From Bacteroidota bacterium (GTDB lineage Bacteria; Bacteroidota; Bacteroidia; Cytophagales; Cyclobacteriaceae): a stretch of DNA of 64,000 nt. Positions within the stretch are counted from its first letter, which is position 1; the number at the start of each line of letters is the position of its first letter. Location: assembly GCA_016178785.1 (NCBI GenBank), contig JACOSO010000040.1:32022-96021 (forward strand), given 5' to 3'. Position numbers and translations under genes: made by a program. The notes beneath the pieces are model-generated. The model saw nothing but the letters and a program-made list of their open reading frames with translations. It was not told the DNA's origin and searched no databases. This document shows positions 44,083 through 51,679 of the stretch, in pieces.

Positions 44083-44164
44083 GCCTAAGTGGCGGAACTG
44101 GTAGACGCGCACGACTCAAAATCGTGTACCGAAAGGTGTGCCGGTTCGATTCCGGCCTTGGGTA
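44083..44164 (+). tRNA. tRNA-Leu (anticodon CAA)
   Basis: An acceptor stem GCCTAAG / CTTGGGT, a D arm (GTGGCGGAACTGGTAGAC), an anticodon stem CACGA / TCGTG with loop CTCAAAA (anticodon CAA, reads UUG), a long variable arm (TACCGAAAGGTGT) and a T arm GCCGG-TTCGATT-CCGGC are all present. The length is 82 bases with discriminator A and no encoded CCA. The first pair of the acceptor is G-U. Confidence 0.92.
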
Positions 44165-44166
44165 CT
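44156..44166 (+). repeat. Left copy of 11-bp repeat CCTTGGGTACT (putative attL)
   Basis: This 11-mer covers the 3' end of the tRNA-Leu and is repeated exactly at 47835-47845, at the far end of the accessory segment. tRNA 3' ends are the usual integration sites of genomic islands. Confidence 0.5.
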
Positions 44167-44178
44167 TAAATGAAACAT

Positions 44179-44208
44179 AAAGCACTGTTATTCAGTGCTT
44201 TTGTTTTT
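44179..44208 (+). terminator. Rho-independent terminator after tRNA-Leu
   Basis: AAAGCACTG (44179-44187) pairs with CAGTGCTTT (44193-44201) around TTATT, followed by a T-rich run (TTTGTTTTT). Confidence 0.85.
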
Positions 44209-44316
44209 AGTGGGTGTCGAGAAAGGTGTCAAAAATTCCCGATTCTTTGACTTCATCACGGAATTGACTACCTTTGTGATGGAGGCTTTGTTGGGCGACT
44301 GACATTGCCTTTTCTT

Positions 44317-45156
44317 TTATACCACGGTCACACTCCATATCTCGTGTTCCTTAATCGATCCAATTTCTCTTGTCGTTCTGTATCGTAATGGTTTGATCTG
44401 CTCAAGAAATCTGTTTAGTTCATCTCTGCTCGGTTTATTTAAACCACCAACTCTAAAATTCCAAGAAAGCAAATAGGCAACAAAATCGACTACTTGTATT
44501 CCAGTTGTGAGATCACTATGTACAAAGAACGGCTCAGGAATTACAAGGCTACTTCTTGATCTGCCCTTCACCGTATTCTTAAAATATCTATCCATTTGAG
44601 TCAAAAGAATATGGCTGGCTGTTTTCTCCAATTCATCGAACACAACAATTCCCCTGGGTTCTCCGGGAGTGTCCTCAAGGAAATAATAGAAACGTTCAAA
44701 CAAATAGATATAGTCCTTTCGAAGCATGGCGGTATCCGAAAGTACTTTAGTAGGGTCAGCAACGATGGAAGCAAAGATTTTACATCTGTATTGCTGACAC
44801 AGTTGAAAAACCTGTTTTACATAGGATAGTTTAGCTTGAGCTAAAGCAGTGAGTTGATTTTTAGTAACAGTTTCACCATTATCTAAAGCTTGCTTTGCCC
44901 ACTCAGTTCTCTCGAGTAAATTAATTGGTTCAAGTTGATGGGCTAGTCTAAAGGTCTTTTTATTAAGAAATTTTTTTGCTTTAATCTCCCTACCATCAAG
45001 GCGGTATCTTCTTCCAAAGCAATTTAATTCGACATCATGAACATCTTTGATAAATTTCCAGAGCTCTGTGTCTTGGATTGCTACACCTGCTAAAACTTCG
45101 TAAGGAGAATCGTGATGATCTTGTCCACTCTCATCAATAAAAAGGAAGTAGGCCAT
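44317..45156 (-). CDS. DUF3800 protein
   Basis: The 279-residue protein starts with the DUF3800 signature YFLFIDESGQDHHDSPYEVLAG, with the conserved Asp-Glu-Ser, and has the later acidic conserved segment GIVVFDELEKTASHIL and HSDLTTGIQVVDFVAYLLSW, where an Asp is again conserved. DUF3800 is a predicted RNase-H-like nuclease fold often found in mobile and defence-rich regions. The function is unproven. It lies inside the putative island between tRNA-Leu and the HipBST operon. Confidence 0.88.
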   Translation of the reverse strand: MAYFLFIDESGQDHHDSPYEVLAGVAIQDTELWKFIKDVHDVELNCFGRRYRLDGREIKAKKFLNKKTFRLAHQLEPINLLERTEWAKQALDNGETVTKNQLTALAQAKLSYVKQVFQLCQQYRCKIFASIVADPTKVLSDTAMLRKDYIYLFERFYYFLEDTPGEPRGIVVFDELEKTASHILLTQMDRYFKNTVKGRSRSSLVIPEPFFVHSDLTTGIQVVDFVAYLLSWNFRVGGLNKPSRDELNRFLEQIKPLRYRTTREIGSIKEHEIWSVTVV

Positions 45157-45313
45157 ATAGATATTGTTTTCTTACCCAACTACAATAAGTGTCGCAAAGC
45201 CCGCCACTAAGAGCATTGCAACCGCATAATCAACGATGACATGTGAGCTCGATGGAAAATACCCACGTTGGTCTTCAATTAAATTGAAGTGACTTTTTTC
45301 CAAACATAATGGT

Positions 45314-45735
45314 TTATCTCCTCTTTTTATCTCTATCAATTTGCAATTTCAAATCGTCAACAATCAAGGCAGACGGGTGTACCTCTGTGATATCCTCGAG
45401 GCTGCCCATTTCGAAGATCAAAGGCTCTATAGAAAATCTCTCAGCATAAATCCTAAATTCCTTTTGATACTCAAATTCTAAAGATTTTTCAAAAAGGTTA
45501 ATTTTTCGGTTGACTGCCTCTTGGTCGTAATATTCAACAAAGGAGTGCCTTTATCAAGAATATATTGTTCGTGAATCGACCTGAGTTTTTTAATTGGTTT
45601 GCCAAACAAATCTTTCATAACAAATTCATGCCTGTTCTTTTCCTATTTTAAGATATCTTCAATCAAAACCTTTAAAACATTTTCACCGCCTAGTAGTAAC
45701 GCTGGATTTGTTGGTATCCTAAACTATGGGACACA
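45314..45735 (-). pseudogene. Decayed gene of unknown function
   Basis: Conceptual reading on the minus strand recovers a continuous protein only with repairs. A first piece includes NPALLLGGENVLKVLIEDIL and ends at an in-frame TAG (about 45640). Then come EFVMKDLFGKPIKKLRSIHE and, after a one-base loss at about 45543, VEYYDQEAVNRKINLFEKSL, YQKEFRIYAERFSIEPLIFE, ending RDKKRR. The coherent, charged sequence argues for a former gene. I do not recognise the family. It sits between DUF3800 and HipT. Confidence 0.6.
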
Positions 45736-45742
45736 AATGAAG

Positions 45743-46789
45743 TCATGCAGTAAGGAAATTTCTTTTTGTTTTATAGTGAAGTAGGTAGCCCCTTTTTTCT
45801 GCCTCATTAAGAAACGATCTGGCGATCAAAGACTCCACTGACGCTTGCCACTCCAGAAAGGGTTGCAGAAGTATTTTACTCCTAGTTTCACTTATACCTA
45901 TCCTCCTTCCAAGTTCAATAAAATCGGCTGCTGCTGCATGACTCGTCTTCTTCCAGGTCTGAGATTGAAATCCATCGGCAAACAATTTCTTGCTTAACGC
46001 AAAGTCAGTATCATCTACATGAATTCGTGTATTCACCAAATCATAAGCCGGACTTAAAATGTAATCTCCGGATCTACTCTCTATCAATGAGAAGTTTTTT
46101 AAATGTGCATCACCATTTGAGAATGCATAGTTGAATAGGACTAAGGAAAAGTATTTCTCAATTTCTATTCGCCATGCCGGTGCATACTTTTGAAAAAGTA
46201 CTCCCAATTCTTCATAGCTGTATTCATATTTAAAATCAGGGCCAGCGTTGTGTTTTGTCTTTCCTGCCAATGATGCAAAATCCTCCTTGCCCAATTTCGA
46301 TCCATCTTGCCTTACATCAAACCGCTTAGTGACGTAGGCCGGTGACCCATCTTTAAAAAAAATTATAGCGTTCTCGGCTGTATTAATTCCGTAAACTTGT
46401 TTTGCTATTTGCATTGTCAAATGCTCATTGGCCGGCACTTGGTCGACTTTTTTTAGGTCTCTAGGGATCGGCTTTAATATATAGGTTCCGTGCTCACCTT
46501 CTTTTGTCAGGCGCAACACATTTTTCTCCAGGATCATACTCAACTTTTCTTGCACCCCCGAAATGGAAATACGTTTGCGATTCTCCATAAATTGCTCAGC
46601 TACTGCTTCACTTTTTTGGGGGGCATCGTAGGGCAAGACATGATTTACTTTTTTATTATTGAAAAGGTTCCTCAAGCAAGTTGGACTATAGGTTGTGTAT
46701 CCCTCTGCCAGTGTTCCTGGACAAACTTTTACCATTACTTGGGCATGTGCAGTCAGTTCTTGTTGCAATTTTATTTTTTCTTTACTCAC
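45743..46789 (-). CDS. hipT: HipT-type kinase toxin
   Basis: The 348-residue protein starts with GTG at 46789, overlapping the HipS stop by four bases (GTGA). It has the HipA kinase core with an ISISGVQEKLSMIL Gly-rich loop; the Ser-Ile-Ser is the autophosphorylation type reported for HipT. Also visible are the ATP site (HGTYILKPIP), the catalytic loop (NYAFSNGDAHLKNFSLIE) and the DFG-like YILSPAYDLVNTRI. It lacks the N-terminal subdomain 1 of HipA, which is a separate gene upstream. E. coli HipT phosphorylates tryptophanyl-tRNA synthetase; the target here is inferred only. Confidence 0.9.
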   Translation of the reverse strand: MSKEKIKLQQELTAHAQVMVKVCPGTLAEGYTTYSPTCLRNLFNNKKVNHVLPYDAPQKSEAVAEQFMENRKRISISGVQEKLSMILEKNVLRLTKEGEHGTYILKPIPRDLKKVDQVPANEHLTMQIAKQVYGINTAENAIIFFKDGSPAYVTKRFDVRQDGSKLGKEDFASLAGKTKHNAGPDFKYEYSYEELGVLFQKYAPAWRIEIEKYFSLVLFNYAFSNGDAHLKNFSLIESRSGDYILSPAYDLVNTRIHVDDTDFALSKKLFADGFQSQTWKKTSHAAAADFIELGRRIGISETRSKILLQPFLEWQASVESLIARSFLNEAEKRGYLLHYKTKRNFLTA

Positions 46790-47124
46790 TTTTCAGAATC
46801 AAGTTCGACTGGCTTTATCGTAATAGCTCCTATGGTGTCTGATTGAGCAGTCGCCATTAGTAGCCCAAAACCATCTTCCTCATCAATGTGTAATTGATTG
46901 CTTTGTAATCTTTTATTTACTCCTTCACTTAGCATATTGAAAAAGAATGGGAAAAGATATTCGCTACTATAAACCTTTTGATTTTTTGGCATAGTTAGGC
47001 TTACTGCTTGTTTTGTTGTGTCTGCAAACCATGTGTCATCATACTCGAATGTGTAAATTCGTCTGTCATCTTCTGTTAGATAACCTACCAGTTGTCCATT
47101 CCTTAGCACTTTTGCTCTGCGCAT
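46786..47124 (-). CDS. hipS: HipS-like protein (HipA N-terminal subdomain)
   Basis: The 112-residue protein is a stand-alone copy of the HipA N-terminal subdomain (Couple_hipA): MRRAKVLRNGQLVGYLTEDD, FADTTKQAVSLTMPKNQKVY and the end LPFFFNMLSEGVNKRLQ in variant form. In HipBST systems this small protein is the antitoxin that blocks HipT. The gene starts one base after the HipB stop and overlaps HipT by four bases, so translation of the three should be coupled. Confidence 0.88.
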   Translation of the reverse strand: MRRAKVLRNGQLVGYLTEDDRRIYTFEYDDTWFADTTKQAVSLTMPKNQKVYSSEYLFPFFFNMLSEGVNKRLQSNQLHIDEEDGFGLLMATAQSDTIGAITIKPVELDSEK

Positions 47125-47337
47125 TTATGGTGTGAGCTTTTTTACTTCCAACTTTAATTCCATCCCTAATACTTCTGCCAGTTTATTCAATGTTTCAAAT
47201 GTGGGATTGCCTTTTCCACTTTCTATTCCCTTCAGTGTTCTTAACCCAACCTTTGCCAATTCAGCAAGATGGTCTTGGCTAACACCCAACACTTCTCTAC
47301 GTTCTTTTAGGGCTCGTATTAAATCTTCCTGGTGCAT
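47125..47337 (-). CDS. hipB: HipB-like XRE regulator
   Basis: The 70-residue protein is a single helix-turn-helix of the XRE class (REVLGVSQDHLAELAKVGLR, TLKGIESGKGNPTFETLNKL). It has a short C-terminal tail (LKLEVKKLTP) and no extra domain. In HipBA and HipBST operons HipB represses its own promoter and helps neutralise the toxin. It is the first gene of the operon; a GCACT-containing inverted repeat lies upstream. Confidence 0.9.
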   Translation of the reverse strand: MHQEDLIRALKERREVLGVSQDHLAELAKVGLRTLKGIESGKGNPTFETLNKLAEVLGMELKLEVKKLTP

Positions 47338-47391
47338 TATACTGCTCTTTTAGTACGAATATAACAATTTATATATGATATTATGACAATA

Positions 47392-47409
47392 AGTGCTTTA
47401 TAATGCACT
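47392..47409. promoter_or_regulatory. Inverted repeat AGTGC-N8-GCACT upstream of hipB
   Basis: AGTGC (47392-47396) and GCACT (47405-47409) are separated by TTTATAAT, giving a 13-base centre-to-centre dyad about 55 bases upstream of the hipB ATG. A third GCACT lies at 47466-47470. A site for the HipB dimer is likely. Confidence 0.45.
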
Positions 47410-47555
47410 ATAAGTATAATAATAACCTAAAAATAACAAGAATGGACATGTTAGTGTAACATATTGCACTATTTACACATTATGAGAGCCATTCCATGCA
47501 AGATTATATTTCAGAAGTCAGTAGGTGTCCGTTTTTATTTTTGATGCTGAGAAAG

Positions 47556-47847
47556 ATGTGGTCTGTAGATGTTCTATTAGGTCAAAAAGATGGTTTCCGA
47601 TACGTTGGCATGACGCAAAATTTGGAGCACAGGCTTAGTGAACACAATTCTGGAAAATGCAAATTCACATCAGATCATATTCCTTGGAAGATTATTTACT
47701 CGGAATTATTTGCTAATGCACTAAGCGCTCGCGATAGAGAAAAATATTTTAAAAACGGGTGCCGGAAGAAGATTTCTTGATGGTCTTCGAATTGAGCAGA
47801 GGTTCGATTCTCTGCTCGAGCAGCAGGCGAGAGACCTTGGGTACTAA
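47556..47847 (+). pseudogene. GIY-YIG nuclease, degenerate and frameshifted, with tRNA-like 3' end
   Basis: From ATG 47556 the family pattern is clear: DGFRYVGMTQNLEHRL (YIG as YVG), then SARDREKYF with the catalytic Glu. The first motif, VYVL in relatives, reads VDVL, so the GIY tyrosine is Asp. The frame ends early at 47780, but one base removed from the AAAAA run at about 47754 restores TGAGRRFLDGLRIEQRFDSL, then LEQQARDLGY and a stop at 47847. The last codons spell GGTTCGATTC and CCTTGGGTACT, identical to parts of the tRNA-Leu T arm and 3' end. It is unlikely to be an active nuclease now. Confidence 0.75.
47835..47845 (+). repeat. Right copy of 11-bp repeat CCTTGGGTACT (putative attR)
   Basis: Exact repeat of the tRNA-Leu 3' end (44156-44166) at the end of the GIY-YIG gene, followed directly by a terminator hairpin as after a real tRNA gene. 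Confidence 0.5.
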
Positions 47848-47882
47848 AACGGACACTGCAATAACCGTGTCCGTTTTTTATT
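47847..47882. terminator. Rho-independent terminator after the GIY-YIG gene
   Basis: AAACGGACAC (47847-47856) pairs with GTGTCCGTTT (47867-47876) around a 10-base loop, followed by a T-rich run. It also covers the 3' side of the converging DM13 gene. Confidence 0.85.
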
Positions 47883-48303
47883 TTATCTCCGCTCTGGCAA
47901 AATCAACCGAATACTGCTGGCACCAAATGTGAACGTAACCATAATCAGAAACGACCGGTTTTCCAGGAACCGCATAAATTTGCTTACCGGAAATTGCCTG
48001 CAATTTACCCACGCGAATATAATCGACAGCATCCTTGTCCTTGCTCAGATACACATATAAATCAGGGCCACTGTGCGATTGAAACGGATTGAGTACGATG
48101 TATTTTGTCCCGGCTTGATCATAAACTGAGGCTGTGCCCGAGGTTGGCCCATCCAACCCTACAAACATTCCGGTTTTGAGCAATTGAGCTTTCGTTGAAT
48201 CAAAAATTGAACTACCTGAAGCAGGCGGAACAGCGGGTGTAATGTTTTTTGGCATGCAGTTTAGCATTGCCAAAACCAAGCAAAGAAAGGCGAACGATTT
48301 CAT
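47878..48303 (-). CDS. DM13-domain lipoprotein
   Basis: The 141-residue protein has a lipoprotein signal (ends AMLNCMPKN) and one DM13 domain: LLKTGMFVGLDGPTSGTASV, then PDLYVYLSKDK and GYVHIWCQQYSVDFARAEI with the conserved Cys. DM13 is predicted to bind or carry electrons or haem, or to act in oxidation. It overlaps the upstream barrel gene by four bases (ATGA), so the two are a coupled pair. Confidence 0.88.
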   Translation of the reverse strand: MKSFAFLCLVLAMLNCMPKNITPAVPPASGSSIFDSTKAQLLKTGMFVGLDGPTSGTASVYDQAGTKYIVLNPFQSHSGPDLYVYLSKDKDAVDYIRVGKLQAISGKQIYAVPGKPVVSDYGYVHIWCQQYSVDFARAEIK

Positions 48304-49019
48304 AACTTATTTTTACTTTTTAGTCTGTAACTAATTCCGGCACACACCAGAAGTGATTTATTTCGGAAGCGATCATTTGGCTCCGGAAATTGCTGCACTT
48401 TTGTGGCTGTGGTGTACTCAGTGAATAAAAACTGGGCACCTATTTTCAGGGCACACCTTTCATTAAGAGAATATTTCGCAAAAAATTCGGAGTTAAGGGT
48501 CCCGCGGTCGTTGTCGCTGATCAATAAAACATTGAATGGCGTTGGTGATGCAGTTGTCATTTTTCCGGTGAAACCATTGATATAATTCCCGTCTCGCTTT
48601 CCGCCAAAAGAAAAGCCGATCGCATCGATATTAAAACCAATACTCCAGCGCTCACTCAATTTGTAATGAATGTTGATGCTGGCGTTAATGCTGTTCACTT
48701 GTGGCGACTTCACCAAAAATGTATCAATGTTTGAGGTGATATTGTCTTTAAAAATAATCAACGGCCCCGTGCTCTCAGAAGTGAGCTGAGCGGGTGCCGT
48801 AATGTAATATTGATTTGCTCCCAGGTAAGAAGTGAATCTTCCCCCTATCCCGATAAAAAAAATTTGCTTCGCGCCAAGCGACCAAAGATGCACGTACGAC
48901 AAGGACAACGTGCCCTGATACTTGGCTCCACCCAAAGTTGCATCTACGAAGTTGATCTTCTGGGAAAAGCTTTTAGCTGAAACCAGCAGACCGAGAAATA
49001 AATAACCCCCTATTTTCAT
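48300..49019 (-). CDS. Hypothetical outer-membrane beta-barrel protein
   Basis: The 239-residue protein starts with ATG at 49019 and a signal peptide (ends AKSFSQ). Alternating residues and aromatic ends mark strands (TLSLSYVHLWSLGAKQIFFI, SINIHYKLSERWSIGFNIDA, CALKIGAQFLFTEY), ending LLVCAGISYRLKSKNKL. A small outer-membrane barrel is likely. No named family is recognised. It is the first gene of a two-gene unit with the DM13 lipoprotein, suggesting a joint envelope function. Confidence 0.75.
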   Translation of the reverse strand: MKIGGYLFLGLLVSAKSFSQKINFVDATLGGAKYQGTLSLSYVHLWSLGAKQIFFIGIGGRFTSYLGANQYYITAPAQLTSESTGPLIIFKDNITSNIDTFLVKSPQVNSINASINIHYKLSERWSIGFNIDAIGFSFGGKRDGNYINGFTGKMTTASPTPFNVLLISDNDRGTLNSEFFAKYSLNERCALKIGAQFLFTEYTTATKVQQFPEPNDRFRNKSLLVCAGISYRLKSKNKL

Positions 49020-49109
49020 GCAGGAAAATTACACCACCCCTGTAAGGAAATATGTCGTACTTATGACGATGGCACAAATAATTATCCCTCGATTGCAGGG
49101 CGAACGCAA

Positions 49110-49559
49110 TCAAGTTTGAGGATCACGTCCTGCAGCAGCGTATTTCGCTTTTAGCATATCATCATAATCATCGGCATAGTAGCCAATGCGCTTGAAGGTG
49201 CTCAGTACCTCTGATTGCTCAAGGCCTTCCAGTTCGCGGATGGATTTAATATAGACATTGTTCTCGAATTTGGTAAAACCGACACCGTAAAGTTTGTGGT
49301 TGATCTCCAGCAGTTCACGAAAAAAATCTAACTGCCGGTCGGCCGGAATTGCCATAATCGGTGACATCACTTGAAGATAGCCGGAGTCGATGTAATTTCC
49401 TTGAGCATCCTTCGATTGGAAAACATCGATCCACATGCTGGCCGAACCAATCTTCATACTCCATTGGCCCAACTGCTGACCACGGCAAAGTTGGGGATCG
49501 ACTTTAAACTCTGCGATCACGCGCTCTACCATTTCGAAATAGAATTGTATGGGTTGCAT
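49110..49559 (-). CDS. YbjN-domain protein
   Basis: The 149-residue protein fits the YbjN / type III secretion chaperone-like fold: an N-terminal helix (IQFYFEMVERVIAEF), strands GQWSMKIGSASMWIDVF and DSGYLQVMSPIMAIP, then LDFFRELLEINHKLYGVGFT and EVLSTFKRIGYYADDYDDML. The function is unknown; relatives act as protein-binding modules. It is an isolated minus-strand gene. Confidence 0.8.
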   Translation of the reverse strand: MQPIQFYFEMVERVIAEFKVDPQLCRGQQLGQWSMKIGSASMWIDVFQSKDAQGNYIDSGYLQVMSPIMAIPADRQLDFFRELLEINHKLYGVGFTKFENNVYIKSIRELEGLEQSEVLSTFKRIGYYADDYDDMLKAKYAAAGRDPQT

Positions 49560-49680
49560 AAGTTTTGTGTTTGTGTTTAACTGAGGGTAATCAAATATAA
49601 GAAGTGATTCGCGAATTGCCTTCCATTAATTTCGTAGCTTAGTCGTTCATTCAAAATTCATTAAATTAAACTCTGAGCTT

Positions 49681-50175
49681 ATGTTTGGCCTCACTCCGTT
49701 AGGTATTTTCCATACCCTAATCAGTCTGGTGGCTGTTGTTACCGGCATCGTTGCTTTGACGCGCGATGGGAAAATCTCATGGGAAAACGCTGTTGGAAAA
49801 ACGTACGTGATAACCACCATCATCACTTGCCTTACCGGCTTTGGAATATTTCAACATGGTGGGTTCGGAAAGCCTCACGCTCTTGGCGTGATCACGTTAG
49901 TCGTTTTTGGTTTTATATACCTTGCACAACAAAGAAGTTTCTTCGGGCGATTCTCGCCTTACGTGGTGACCGTTGGGTTTTCAATGACATTTCTTTTTAA
50001 CATGATCCCAGGTATTATTGAAACAGCTACACGATTACCTTTGGACTCACCTTTAGCCTCAAGTCCTGAAGACCCAAACATACAGATGGCGATCGCAATT
50101 TGTTTTGTATTGTTCCTTATCGGAGCAACGATACAAGTAAGAAAACTGAGTGGTTATTTGAAAAGAGGAGCGTAA
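49681..50175 (+). CDS. Four-helix membrane protein of unknown function
   Basis: The 164-residue protein has four hydrophobic segments: LGIFHTLISLVAVVTGIVAL, TYVITTIITCLTGFGIF, ALGVITLVVFGFIYLA with YVVTVGFSMTFLFNMIPGI, and IAICFVLFLIGATI. An H in the first helix and H in GFGKPHALG resemble DUF2306-like haem or proton proteins, but I do not claim the family. It starts with ATG at 49681 and is followed after 13 bases by the YciI gene. Confidence 0.7.
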   Translation: MFGLTPLGIFHTLISLVAVVTGIVALTRDGKISWENAVGKTYVITTIITCLTGFGIFQHGGFGKPHALGVITLVVFGFIYLAQQRSFFGRFSPYVVTVGFSMTFLFNMIPGIIETATRLPLDSPLASSPEDPNIQMAIAICFVLFLIGATIQVRKLSGYLKRGA

Positions 50176-50188
50176 GTTTGGTCAAACT

Positions 50189-50491
50189 ATGTTCATTATT
50201 GACTTACACTACATTGTACCGCTGGAAAAGCTTGATGCCCACATGACTGAACATGTGAAATATTTGCACAAATATTACAAACAGAATGTTTTCATTGTCT
50301 CGGGCCGCAAAGTACCTCGCACGGGTGGTATTATCCTTGCTCAAGCCAATTCCAGAGAAGAAATCGACAGCATCATCAAAGAAGATCCGTTCTATGTTCA
50401 CCAGTTGGCTGAGTTTACGGTCACCGAATTTCTTTCCTCTCAGGCACATCCTGAATTTAAGAATCTTTTGAAGGTTGGATCATCGCGCTAA
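50189..50491 (+). CDS. YciI-like protein
   Basis: The 100-residue protein is a small ferredoxin-like YciI: MFIIDLHYIVPLEKLDAHMT, HVKYLHKYYKQNVFIVSGRK and the SREEIDSIIKEDPFYVHQLA segment with conserved Asp and His (ED.F..HQ). YciI proteins are related to muconolactone isomerase-type enzymes, with uncertain function. It lies 13 bases after the membrane-protein gene and probably shares its transcript. Confidence 0.88.
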   Translation: MFIIDLHYIVPLEKLDAHMTEHVKYLHKYYKQNVFIVSGRKVPRTGGIILAQANSREEIDSIIKEDPFYVHQLAEFTVTEFLSSQAHPEFKNLLKVGSSR

Positions 50492-50509
50492 AATACCGGT
50501 TCAAACAAG

Positions 50510-51142
50510 TCACATCACGTCCTTCTCAACCACTTCATCCTTCCAGAGCACTTCGCCTTTTACCAGCCATGAACAACCAAACGCCCACAAGGCAATAGAC
50601 TCGCACCAAAACACCACATGGTTTTGCGCGCGCATGGTCTCGCTCATTGCTATCTCACTCAACGCAATACCAACAATGGAGGCTACCATCACCCAGCCAC
50701 AAATAACATATACTCGGTTGCGTGTTACCTTGCTCTCTGACTTCACGTCTCCTTTATGCTTTGTAAACTGCACGAGGGAGAACCAGATGAACACACCAAA
50801 GAGAAGACCTGCCGAGATGAAATGAATAGCGCTATAGCTGCTTTGGCAAGGAAGGAGTGCCACACCAAGCGCAAACGCAAAACCAAAATTGGCAATAATG
50901 CTGTCGCGGGTATCATAACCTCTATATGCCAACAGAAAAAACGCGAGCACAAAGAGAATACCTTCAAAAATATTCCGGGCCGGAGAGTAATAATAATCAC
51001 TGATAGAAGGCATGAAGAAATAACCACTCAAAATGTAAGTCACTATTGGGCAAAGTACTGGCAGCGCAATCCCTGCTGCGCCAATGAGCACCCGTAAAGT
51101 GAGGTAAGAGATGATTTGTTGTTCTTCGCGTGGAGGAATCAT
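50510..51142 (-). CDS. Six-helix membrane protein of unknown function
   Basis: The 210-residue protein has about six hydrophobic segments (LTLRVLIGAAGIALPVLCPI, EGILFVLAFFLLAYRGY, NFGFAFALGVALLPCQ, IHFISAGLLFGVFIWF, VYVICGWVMVASIVGIALSE, ESIALWAFGCSWLVKGE). The pattern resembles DUF998-like proteins, but no catalytic residue is obvious. It starts with ATG at 51142 and is followed upstream by the lysozyme gene. Confidence 0.7.
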   Translation of the reverse strand: MIPPREEQQIISYLTLRVLIGAAGIALPVLCPIVTYILSGYFFMPSISDYYYSPARNIFEGILFVLAFFLLAYRGYDTRDSIIANFGFAFALGVALLPCQSSYSAIHFISAGLLFGVFIWFSLVQFTKHKGDVKSESKVTRNRVYVICGWVMVASIVGIALSEIAMSETMRAQNHVVFWCESIALWAFGCSWLVKGEVLWKDEVVEKDVM

Positions 51143-51195
51143 ATTTGAAAAGGTAGATCGTAAAATTCTTACCCAACTATTTTGTTTAGTAATCG

Positions 51196-51669
51196 CTAGA
51201 CTCGAAAATATAAATCGGCTTCAGCTTTGCGCCTTCGCACCAGGCCTGGTTGAACTTTTCCATTGGAATGAACCCACTTGGCGAACTCATCACGAATGGT
51301 TGGATCAAAAGGATTTGCGTTCACTTTTACGCGCAACGTACTTTGCTTGAGCGCACCTTCTCCCAGGTTGTAAGCAAAAGAAATAAGAGATCCGAACTGA
51401 TTTGGGGTGAGGTCATCGCGCAGCAGCGGGTCAATACTTGCTGACTTTTGAGTCATTTCATATTTCAGAAAATCTGCCGCAAGGGTTTCAGTAATAGGCG
51501 GATCGGTAAGAGCCACCATTTTACCACGCATATAATACGGTGGGTATTTGATAGTGCCATAGCCAATGGTGAAAATATTAGGAAGATCGGCTGCGCCATG
51601 ATAAGGTTTAAGTTCCAGGCCCTCAAAACTTTTGATGAGGTTGATGCAATTATCATTGATGGTTATCAT
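51196..51669 (-). CDS. GH24-family lysozyme (endolysin-like)
   Basis: The 157-residue protein matches phage-type lysozyme GH24: INLIKSFEGLELKPYHGAAD with the catalytic Glu, TIGYGTIKYPP with the Thr, and NQFGSLISFAYNLGEGALKQ with PGLVRRRKAEADLY at the end. There is no signal peptide, so it would need a holin or lysis for release. It lies beside two membrane/coiled-coil genes on the same strand, a layout like a lysis module. Confidence 0.9.
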   Translation of the reverse strand: MITINDNCINLIKSFEGLELKPYHGAADLPNIFTIGYGTIKYPPYYMRGKMVALTDPPITETLAADFLKYEMTQKSASIDPLLRDDLTPNQFGSLISFAYNLGEGALKQSTLRVKVNANPFDPTIRDEFAKWVHSNGKVQPGLVRRRKAEADLYFRV

Positions 51670-51679
51670 AATAGATTTG

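Noticed and set aside
44083..44164. tRNA-Leu as an inactive relic like its upstream copy
   Set aside because: All arms, the CAA anticodon and the variable arm are intact, so it is probably functional.
47496..47780. Intact GIY-YIG gene starting at 47496
   Set aside because: The first 20 codons do not fit the family, the GIY tyrosine is changed and the true C terminus is in another frame; called a pseudogene from 47556.
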